Positions 32,649 to 40,102 of a stretch of DNA of 64,000 bases are shown here, one piece after another. The stretch comes from Palsa-1033 sp963735455 (GTDB lineage Bacteria; Chloroflexota; Limnocylindria; Limnocylindrales; CSP1-4), in the NCBI GenBank assembly GCA_963735455.1, contig CAVTKZ010000001.1, positions 310,001-374,000 on the forward strand. The letters are read 5' to 3'. Below the pieces are notes generated by a model. It saw only the letters and a program-made list of their open reading frames with translations. It made no database searches and was not told where the DNA came from. Positions within the stretch are counted from its first letter, which is position 1; each line of letters opens with the position of its first letter. A program made the position numbers and the translations under genes.

Positions 32649-33638
32649 TGGGAGGTGATTTCCTTAAACGCGTTTAGCAGCTTGGCAGGCGTCGCGTCTC
32701 TGTCACCGGAGACCAAGGGCGGGATGATTCTCAAGCTATGGTTCTCGATGATTTTACGCCCTTCGCCCGATAAGAGGAAGCCGATCAGGGCGGCAGCGCC
32801 TTCGCGGTTTCGCGCATTCTCGGGAATCGTGACGCTGTAGACAATCGCTGAGCCAGCGTACTTCGCCCCCTGTGGGCTGACATACGTCGCTCCGGCGTAA
32901 TAGGGGTCAAGATCCGGTTCGCTCAGGTTTAGCTCCCGCGGAAAAGCGATATAAGGGAGGTGATGCTCTGCAATCTCGTTGCGGTAAAAGACGCCGGCAT
33001 CCAGCTGCCCCGCCTCGAGGCGGGCGACAAGTTGCTCTTCCGGAAAGATCAGTGTCGGGTGTTCGGCATTGTTTAGGATCCTTTGTGCCAAGCCTGGTAG
33101 CTGATAGTGTTTTTCCGCCAAATCAAAAAGGAACAGGGTCCGGTAGCCCTTCGGCTCGAGTTCAGGGTCGCCGCGCCCGAGGCGAAACCCTTTCTCCTGA
33201 AGGATCTCATAGAGGCGAGTGTCGTTTGTGCCTACCTTTTTCAGCTCTCGCGGCGAAACGGCTGTCCGGGTTGTAGCCGAGCACCATCTCGTTGCCGAAG
33301 ATCGTCGCATACCAACGCACCAAATTACCGTTTTCATTTCCCATGAGCCGTTGATTAACTTTCGGGTCGGCGCTGATAAAGACGTCTGGCGTTCGCAGTT
33401 TTTCCCTTATCAGGTTTGCCGAGAGCAGGGAACCCTTGGCCTCGCCTTGGTATTTGTACCCGGTCGCGCGACTAAACGCCGGCCCGACGTCCATCTCCAT
33501 GAGATTTCCCAGAGAGCCTGCATAAAGGACTGAAACCTGAGCTTCTTCCGCGGCGACACTCGCCGCAGAAAAACCCAGGACCAGACAGATAACGTAAACG
33601 ACGGGCGACAGATATCGCCGTAAGCCTGTTTTTACCAT
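32645..33638 (-). pseudogene. wtpA: Molybdate/tungstate-binding protein, frameshifted
   Basis: Periplasmic oxyanion-binding protein of the ModA/WtpA type, readable in two frames. The ATG at 33638 has AGGAGAAG upstream, followed by a signal peptide (VVYVICLVLGFSAASVAA). The body has VSVLYAGSLGNLMEMDVGPA, TPDVFISADPKVNQRL and NEMVLGYNPDSRF, the last ending near base 33255. From RELKKVGTNDTRLYEIL on, the protein continues in another frame to EGRKIIENHSLRIIPP and a stop at 32645. The total of 994 bases has one surplus base for an intact 330-residue protein. A single-base consensus error is as likely as true decay, since the downstream transporter gene is intact and start-coupled. The WtpA-like body slightly favours tungstate, but the call is open. 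Confidence 0.82.
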
Positions 33639-33771
33639 AACTTCTCCTCTGTTATGCGGTATCTCGCACACGGCCTCCTGAAACAGCAGAGTCAGCCGAA
33701 CTGAACGATTCCGCTGAAAAGGCCCGGATCGAAGCTAGCGGAACCCGTTATTTTTAGTCAAGCCGCGGTTA

Positions 33772-34378
33772 GTGCACCATCTCGCATATAATGGTGATGT
33801 CGTTGCGTTCAAAATGGGCCGTTTTCAACGCAACCCTCCGGGCCGCGGCCAGTTGGCTGTTTTTCCGTCCGGCGACTGCCCATGCGAGTCAACATAAGGA
33901 AGCCGTGCAAATCTCTTCCCACCGCTATGGTAGGGACGCGCTCCCGCGGGAGCCGCCGTAGATTGTCCGATAACGACATCCGGTGCAGCGCCTCTGATCG
34001 TCGATGGTTTCCGGCGCGTCCGGCCCAGCACGTTCACAGAAGGCGCAATAATGGAAAGGGCCAAATACAATCGGCACTCGCGAGCGCGCATGGCAGAAAT
34101 GGCGAAAGACGGGGCGAGACATGCAACGCCGTGCAACGCCGGACGCGCCGGAGCGTATCGACCCTCGGAGGCGCTGCACCCGACACGATCATCGGACGTG
34201 CTGCCGCGGATCGCGCGGGAGCGCGTCCCTACCGTGCCCAGTTGCGAAAACGCGTCGCAATGTGCCACCCCGGATCGCGCGGGAGCGCGTCCCCACCATT
34301 GGGATAGACCTTATACCTTATATTGACGCGGATGGGCGACTGCCGGGCGACATCACCATTATATGCGAGACGGTGCAC
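33772..34378. repeat. MITE-like element with GTGCACCATCTCGCATATAA ends, larger copy
   Basis: A 607-base element is flanked by TA on both sides (33770-33771 and 34379-34380). The terminal inverted repeats are over 30 bases and differ at one or two positions. Next to the left end is TTGCGTTCAAAATGGGCCG, shared with 27240-27518. The interior (33930-34290) carries several arms of the GGTAGGG hairpin family, apparently nested insertions. No transposase is encoded. The right end touches the stop codon of the minus-strand gene at 34378-36483. Confidence 0.72.
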
Positions 34379-36483
34379 TACAGGTAGAGAAATGAATATC
34401 GCGTTACGACGTCGTAGTGTTTCTCAACTCCCATGAGATAGTTGTCGATGACCGCCTTTTTGTACTTCTTTGTCGAAAGATAAGTTCTTGTGCGGTTCTT
34501 CCAGTCTGCGATTTTCCCCGAGTCGCCGCAGATCGTCAGGTAGTCGGCGACAATTACATCCCAATCGTGCATATGGCGGATGTACGATTTTGAGAAAAAG
34601 CGTTGCACTTTCGGATCGCTGTCCATTCCCCGTCGCGTTTGCTTGTAGGCTCTCTCCATGGCCCGGTGTAGGATTTTTTTACTTTCTGTGCGAGTCTGAG
34701 CATCTGCCTGGTAAATCTCTTGGAGATACCACATTGAACTGCCGTCAATTTGCAGCGGCCTGTCCGGATTCGCGCAGATGTAACACTCATCCACAACCGA
34801 GGCCCTGTAGGCGCCGTGGGGCCAGAATGATTCCTCGCCTCGGTCGGGAATGCGCAGGTTGTCGTGGTCCATGAATAAGAGCTTAACAGTCCACTCACCG
34901 GCTTCGAATGAACTCTTGAGGCCGAGATTCCTGCCAACAAAGGACTCGCCGTGGGAATATGCGCCCAGGGCGAGAAGTGTGCCCCAGTACGTACCCAGAT
35001 CAGCAACTGCGGAGGCGTGAAAACGGTGAGCTCGATTTCTGTTCTCCGGAATTTGATACGCGGCGCGAATATATTGTGCATGATTTTTGTACACCGCGGT
35101 CGGGGCCTTATAAATGCCCAAAACCTCATCTAACAGCGCATCGGCGAATTGCCGAGCCTCCCGCGTGTTGTAGTTCGTTCGTTTCAAGCCTCTTATAAAG
35201 TAAGCATCAGCGCCTGCCGGTGAAAGGTAGTTTGCGAGCATGTCGAGGCGATAGGAACTCGTTTGCGCCAGGATTCCCTGACACGGAAGCGTGTGGGCCA
35301 GAAAGCGGCCGGTCAAACCGAACTCACCCGGCAGATGCGCGAGTTCGTCGCCGTATTGAAAATCGAAATCGGACACGCACCGATCCATGTGGTCGCGCAT
35401 ATTCGCGTAGGCATCGCCAAAGACGTTCGGATCGGTGAAGTAATCGAGAAGGTGTACGGCCTCGCCGTTGTACGGAACAGTTCGGTAGGTTGCGAGGGAG
35501 AGCAATTTGGATACCGGCGCTTCTCTTCCATGAACGGAGCGGTAAATGTCGGAGATCACTGCGGCCTGATTGGATTCCCATCGGAGGCTAGCGGTGGAAG
35601 CACCCCCCTGGAGGCGATGCGATGGGGGCAGTGGTTCACCGGTACTGTAGGTGAAGGACACCGTCAGTGGAAAGCCGGCGCGCAGGCCCGTGCGCTTTAT
35701 TTCGAGTTCGATCGAACTGCCAGGCGGTTTCACGACGCATGCAACCGTCCCGATAGGATTCTCAACGAGCGAGTTGAGTTCCGATGACGTGTTCTCGCAG
35801 GCCCAGTAAACATCGGCCTCAGCAGCTAGCCGGCGAAAGATGTCCTTTTCATATTCTGGAAATCTCGAAAGATAATGCCCGGCCTCACGTGTACCTTCAG
35901 CCTCTAGAGGGCTTTCGACACCTGCGGATAAGGTCAGTTCCTCGTGCACCCGCTCGACGACATCCGCAGGGGCAAACAGATACCGCGCCAGAGTAAGCTT
36001 GCAGGGGTCGCGGGAGAAACGGATGAATTCGTCCAGGGCTCGCGCCGTCGTCTGGAGTCCTCGGATATTTTGATGAATCCTCCCGAGGCGACTAAGGTTT
36101 CCCAGAAATTGGGCCACGAATACTCGAAAGTCGGTCGATGTGTAACCTTCGCGGAAGACACGGTCCTCCATTCGGTTCGCTTCGGGTGAGAGAATGCCGA
36201 ACTTCCGAAAGAGGAACCTGAACTCTTCGTCGCAACCTGTGCCGAGTTGCCGGCATTGATTTGACAACATCAGTGTCGCAAAGAGCCTGACGTTCCACGA
36301 ATACCCCGCCGATCCATCACAAACCGAAATGAGCTTCGTGACGAAGCGTCTATCATACGTTTCATGGGAGAGAAATTCGGAGCAGAGATTAATCGCTCTA
36401 GGGTCTCCGCCAAAGCGCGCCTCCAGTACTCGGTACAATGTCCCGCGCAGTGGCACCGTCCTTTGCTGCATTTGCGTTTCCAT
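34378..36483 (-). CDS. Unknown 701-residue protein with kinase-like C-terminal motif
   Basis: I do not recognise the family. There is no signal peptide or membrane helix. The N-terminal 250 residues are mostly helical, with FATLMLSNQCRQLGTGCDEE and ADVYWACENTSSELNSLVEN. A central beta-rich stretch follows (SIELEIKRTGLRAGFPLTVS), then a helical C-terminal part. At residues 511-519 it reads HGESFVGRN, followed 20 residues later by LLFMDHDNL. This spacing mimics the HGDxxxxN and DxD catalytic elements of aminoglycoside phosphotransferase/choline-kinase-like folds, with Asp changed to Glu. That is a hint, not an assignment. The stop codon TAG is formed at the junction with the TA-flanked repeat element, so the original C-terminus may have been longer. 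The gene is isolated between repeats. Confidence 0.7.
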   Translation of the reverse strand: METQMQQRTVPLRGTLYRVLEARFGGDPRAINLCSEFLSHETYDRRFVTKLISVCDGSAGYSWNVRLFATLMLSNQCRQLGTGCDEEFRFLFRKFGILSPEANRMEDRVFREGYTSTDFRVFVAQFLGNLSRLGRIHQNIRGLQTTARALDEFIRFSRDPCKLTLARYLFAPADVVERVHEELTLSAGVESPLEAEGTREAGHYLSRFPEYEKDIFRRLAAEADVYWACENTSSELNSLVENPIGTVACVVKPPGSSIELEIKRTGLRAGFPLTVSFTYSTGEPLPPSHRLQGGASTASLRWESNQAAVISDIYRSVHGREAPVSKLLSLATYRTVPYNGEAVHLLDYFTDPNVFGDAYANMRDHMDRCVSDFDFQYGDELAHLPGEFGLTGRFLAHTLPCQGILAQTSSYRLDMLANYLSPAGADAYFIRGLKRTNYNTREARQFADALLDEVLGIYKAPTAVYKNHAQYIRAAYQIPENRNRAHRFHASAVADLGTYWGTLLALGAYSHGESFVGRNLGLKSSFEAGEWTVKLLFMDHDNLRIPDRGEESFWPHGAYRASVVDECYICANPDRPLQIDGSSMWYLQEIYQADAQTRTESKKILHRAMERAYKQTRRGMDSDPKVQRFFSKSYIRHMHDWDVIVADYLTICGDSGKIADWKNRTRTYLSTKKYKKAVIDNYLMGVEKHYDVVTRYSFLYL

Positions 36484-36567
36484 GGTTGGGAATGATCAGC
36501 AACGGCGACTACATTTCCTCTGAAAATGTCTTCACAGAAAGCTTTTAATCGGACGGAAATGCGCGTT

Positions 36568-36690
36568 AGTGTACCGCCTCATAAGACGGGACAACCTCGC
36601 GCAAAGGTACGCCGAGGTACGCTAAGGAAATGAGTTAATTTCTCCGATCCGTGCCTTGGCGTGCCTTCGCGTAACTTTGCGTGAGGTTCC
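36568..36690. repeat. Repeat end and inverted repeat upstream of the beta-propeller gene
   Basis: TAGTGTACCGCCTCATAAGA resembles one end of the 27240/33772 element family. Next, CGCAAAGGTACGCCGAGGTA and a complement-like CCTTGGCGTGCCTTCGCGTA with TTTGCG form an inverted pair around TGAGTTAATTTCTCC. It occupies the likely promoter region of the following gene. Confidence 0.5.
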
Positions 36691-36706
36691 ATTTTACTTC
36701 GCGGGA

Positions 36707-38695
36707 ATGAAGCATCGAACAAACGCGAACTTGCAGAGAGACGTTGACGGACTCTGGGTGGCGCTAGTCATGTTGGCTTTCGCGGCGTGCGGTTTCTGCG
36801 GGGCAGTCGCTGCTAAGGGCGGTGAGCCGGATTCTGCCCTGAAGCCGTACAGGCAGACAATTGAAAAGAATGGTATCCGGATAAATTTTGAAGTCGTCCA
36901 CGTCGGAGTTCTCGATGGGCAACCTTTTCGAGAAGGCGATCCGGTATTATTCCGATTCGCCATCAACGACACAACTACGAACGCGCCGATTCCCGGACTT
37001 TTCCCTGCTGCCTGGTTGGACCTTAGACGAAATGATGAAATCCCGGCTGCCAACTCGTGCGAAGTCAAGGCCCAGAAATACATCATGGGCGGCACTTTCT
37101 CTCAGGCTGATCTTGACCTGAACGTCTATTACGTTTTGGCGTTGAACGACGATGCGACCATCTCGGTCGTCGATCCGCTATTTGGCTTCGGAACGACGAA
37201 ACTCCTTGCCCTGATCCCTTTGACGGGAAATGGATACGACTGGGTCGCAACGAAGGATCAGACAAAGCTTTTCGTTTCTATTCCTGACCAGGGAAAAATC
37301 GCGGTCGTCGATACGGCGAACTGGGAGGTATTGAAATACCTCGATGCCGGCATTAAGCCTACGGGCGTCGTTTTGCAGCCGGATGGTGAGTATCTCTGGG
37401 CGGCTGGTGGAGGTTCTTCCCAGTCCAGCGTCGCAGCTTTTCGAGTGGACAGCCTGGAAGTCGCCGCACGGCTGCAGGTTGGAAAGGGAAACCACGAGCT
37501 GGTCGTTTCGAGTGACAGCAGATTCGTCTTCGTGACCAATGGCGAAGACGACTCGATTTCCGTCATCGACACTCGATCGTTGAAAACTGTAACCGATATC
37601 CAGATCGGACGAGGGCCGGTATCGGCCGCTTACTCAGAATTGGCGAACGCCGTCTACGTTTCTCAGACGGACGCTGGTTCAATCGCGGTGATAGACGCTA
37701 AGAATCTCAACATCATTAAGACGATCCAAGCCGATCCAGGAGTTGCTGAAATTGCCGTCGCACCGGGCGGCCGATATGTGTTCGTTCTAAATCGCAAAAA
37801 AGATCTCGTTCAAATAATTGATTGTTCCGTAAATGAAATCATTCAGTCCGGCACGGTGGGGAATGCACCGTTTCAGATCTCGTTTACGAGCGATTATGCT
37901 TATATCAATCATCTGGGTTCGGCAGATGTGTACATGGTCCCGCTCGGTCAGGTCGGCCGGAAGGGCAGTCCTCTGACAGTTCTTACATTTCCGGGAGGCC
38001 AGCAACCGCTCGGTGGTTCATGGATAAACAGCCCCGCCGCGCGGGTTGTTCAGGCATCCGGTGAGAATGCAGTCCTTGTCGCAAACGCGCCGGATAAACA
38101 GGTTTACTATTACAAGGAAGGAATGGCCGCCCCGATGGGCAGCTTTTCCAATTACGGCCGGCAGCCGATGGCAGTCCGGGTCGTCGATCGCAGTCTTCGT
38201 GAGCGTACTTCTCGCGGGGTCTACCAAACCGCTGCAAAGCTGCCAAAGCCGGGCCTTTACGATGTCGTTTTTTTCCTTGATTCACCCAGATTTGTCAACT
38301 GTTTCGAATTCGCCGTTGAACCAAATCCGGCGATCGAGGCGGAACGAAACGCGGGAAAGGTTACGGTTACGGCGCTGGCACCTCAAGCGCCGCCGAAGCT
38401 TGGCGAAGAATTAACCTTCAGGTTTCGCATTGTCGATCAGGCGACAAAAAAGCCGGTTAGCGGGTTGACCGACGTTGTTATTATGACCTTCCTGGCGCCG
38501 GGCACTTGGCACCGGCGGGAAGTCGCGAAAGAAGAAGGGGACGGAGTTTACAGCATTGGATTTAATCCCCCCCAGCCGGGTGTATACTACGGCCACGTCC
38601 AGTGCAACTCGGTCAATCTGAAATTTGGTAACCCGAACTATTTGACAGTCAGGGTTTTGCCGAGAGAAGGCGTGGAAACGGGGGAACGAAGGTGA
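36707..38695 (+). CDS. Secreted YVTN-type beta-propeller protein
   Basis: Product of 662 residues from the ATG at 36707; a TTG at 36656 is less likely. A hydrophobic signal segment (LWVALVMLAFAACGFCGAVA) is followed by a probable Ig-like or cupredoxin-like domain. Next is a seven-bladed propeller made of repeats such as FVFVTNGEDDSISVIDTRSL and AVYVSQTDAGSIAVIDAKNL. The last 130 residues form another beta domain (FRFRIVDQATKKPVSGLTDV) resembling the N-terminal one. It probably acts in the periplasm or on the surface as a scaffold or redox partner. It is followed 12 bases later by a tandem SCO gene and then a cytochrome c/binding-protein fusion. PQQ-dependent alcohol-oxidation gene clusters pair such a propeller with an ABC-type binding protein. 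Confidence 0.83.
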   Translation: MKHRTNANLQRDVDGLWVALVMLAFAACGFCGAVAAKGGEPDSALKPYRQTIEKNGIRINFEVVHVGVLDGQPFREGDPVLFRFAINDTTTNAPIPGLFPAAWLDLRRNDEIPAANSCEVKAQKYIMGGTFSQADLDLNVYYVLALNDDATISVVDPLFGFGTTKLLALIPLTGNGYDWVATKDQTKLFVSIPDQGKIAVVDTANWEVLKYLDAGIKPTGVVLQPDGEYLWAAGGGSSQSSVAAFRVDSLEVAARLQVGKGNHELVVSSDSRFVFVTNGEDDSISVIDTRSLKTVTDIQIGRGPVSAAYSELANAVYVSQTDAGSIAVIDAKNLNIIKTIQADPGVAEIAVAPGGRYVFVLNRKKDLVQIIDCSVNEIIQSGTVGNAPFQISFTSDYAYINHLGSADVYMVPLGQVGRKGSPLTVLTFPGGQQPLGGSWINSPAARVVQASGENAVLVANAPDKQVYYYKEGMAAPMGSFSNYGRQPMAVRVVDRSLRERTSRGVYQTAAKLPKPGLYDVVFFLDSPRFVNCFEFAVEPNPAIEAERNAGKVTVTALAPQAPPKLGEELTFRFRIVDQATKKPVSGLTDVVIMTFLAPGTWHRREVAKEEGDGVYSIGFNPPQPGVYYGHVQCNSVNLKFGNPNYLTVRVLPREGVETGERR

Positions 38696-38707
38696 ACTGA
38701 GACAACT

Positions 38708-39868
38708 ATGAACGCGAACTTGTCGTTGGCGCGATCGGCTTGGCTCGGACTGCTCCTCGCCGCGGTACTAACTGTGCAACCGATTGTTGAGGCGCATGCC
38801 CAGTCAGATCCCGGCGCTGAGAGAGAAGCAAGGCAAAATATCCCTGATGTCGAACTAGTCGACCAGGACGGTAAAACGGTCCACCTGTACAGCGACCTTG
38901 TGAAGGGACGAGTCGCAGCATTTAGCTTCATTTTTACGACTTGTACTACGATCTGTCCGCTGATTGGAGCCACTCTCGGCCGCTTGCAGACAGAACTGGG
39001 TCAGTCGCTTGGAGAGGATGTCGAGCTGATTTCCGTTAGTGTCGATCCTGCGACTGACACTCCGCAAAGGATGAAGACATGGGGTGCACAATTCGGCGCC
39101 AAGGCTGGGTGGAACTTGCTAACCGGTGATAAGGGGTCGGTCGAGCAACTTCTCAAGACTGTCGGTCTGTTTACCCCTGATATCCAAAGTCACTCGCCGT
39201 TTCTGCTCCTGGTCAATGACCGGACCGGTGATTGGACACGGATTAACGCCCTTGAGACGTCTCCAACCAAGATCGCCGAACTCCTCCGCCAGATGGCGGA
39301 GACTACTGGTAATCGCAATTCGGAACCGGATGTCGCGCTAGCCTCAACCGCGACCGCGACAGATGATTCTAACGCGGTCTCTCCGGCGCAACGCTATTTT
39401 GGCGACGTCCTGCTGACTAACCAGGATGGGAAGCAGTTGAGGCTCTACGCCGACATTCTTAAGGGAAACGTCGTTATTATTAACTCATTCTATTCCACCT
39501 GCAGCGGGGTATGCAGAGTGACGATTCCGGTATTCAAACAGTTGCAGGAGAGTCTGGGCGAACGGGTGGGCAAGGACGTGCGGCTGGTTTCGATCACGGT
39601 TGATCCCGAAAATGATAACCCTGAAGTACTGAGGAAGTACGCTGCTGGCGTCGGAGCGAAGCCGGGATGGGACTTTTTAACAGGAGACAAGCAGACGGTG
39701 GATCAGATTCTTTACAAGCTCGGCTTATACGCGGAGGCAAAAGAAGACCATTCCAACGTCTTTATCGTCGGAAACGAACCTACCGGTTTATGGAAGAAAG
39801 TCCTTGGGATAGCGCCGCCGTATGAGATCCTTCGATCAGTCGAGAGTGTTCTCGACGATGGGAAATAA
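38708..39868 (+). CDS. Tandem SCO1/SenC copper chaperone-like protein
   Basis: Protein of 386 residues with a signal peptide (LARSAWLGLLLAAVLTVQP) and two SCO-type thioredoxin folds. Domain 1 (about 45-200) has FIFTTCTTICPLIG with C79 and C83 and the third copper ligand at H162 (SHSPFLLLVND). Domain 2 (about 228-386) has FYSTCSGVCR with C265 and C269 and H348 (EDHSNVFIVG). Both sites are therefore potentially Cu-binding. SCO proteins deliver copper to CuA centres or act as thiol reductants. A CuA protein (coxB-like) lies 8 kb away, and a giant multicopper oxidase lies at 19177. The doubled arrangement is unusual, as most SCO proteins have one domain. It is probably co-transcribed with the propeller gene. 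Confidence 0.9.
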   Translation: MNANLSLARSAWLGLLLAAVLTVQPIVEAHAQSDPGAEREARQNIPDVELVDQDGKTVHLYSDLVKGRVAAFSFIFTTCTTICPLIGATLGRLQTELGQSLGEDVELISVSVDPATDTPQRMKTWGAQFGAKAGWNLLTGDKGSVEQLLKTVGLFTPDIQSHSPFLLLVNDRTGDWTRINALETSPTKIAELLRQMAETTGNRNSEPDVALASTATATDDSNAVSPAQRYFGDVLLTNQDGKQLRLYADILKGNVVIINSFYSTCSGVCRVTIPVFKQLQESLGERVGKDVRLVSITVDPENDNPEVLRKYAAGVGAKPGWDFLTGDKQTVDQILYKLGLYAEAKEDHSNVFIVGNEPTGLWKKVLGIAPPYEILRSVESVLDDGK

Positions 39869-39894
39869 GCGGCGCTTCTGCGTCGCCTCCGTGG

Positions 39895-40072
39895 GGTAGG
39901 GACGCGCTCCCGCGCGATCCGGCGTCGCACGTCCAAGAAAGGCGCGAACATGGGAAAAGTGGAAGCTGATAGGAAAGAGCCAAAGCTCCGAAAGCGCAAG
40001 AGTGCTCTGCCAGAAGCAGCAAAAGAAGGGTCGAGACATGTAACGCCGGACGCGCGGGAGCGCGTCCCTACC
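39895..40072. repeat. GGTAGGG-type hairpin between SCO and cytochrome genes
   Basis: Left arm GGTAGGGACGCGCTCCCGCG and right arm CGCGGGAGCGCGTCCCTACC enclose an inner purine-rich segment (AAAGCGCAAGAGTGCTCTGCC). An open frame runs through it into the next gene, but that translation (RKRKSALPEAAKEG) is repeat-derived. It may modulate expression between the two cistrons. Confidence 0.65.
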
Positions 40073-40102
40073 TGCGCCGCCGGCGCAGCGGCGCGACCCG
40101 GC

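Noticed and set aside
33639..33771. Molybdenum-cofactor riboswitch upstream of wtpA
   Set aside because: There is a hairpin (TTCCGCT/AGCGGAA) and an AGGAGGCC segment, but the conserved Moco-RNA core could not be recognised by eye. A covariance search would be needed.
33825..34387. Several open frames of 84-147 codons
   Set aside because: They are repeat-derived (hairpin arms read in all frames) and rich in Arg/Ala/Pro.
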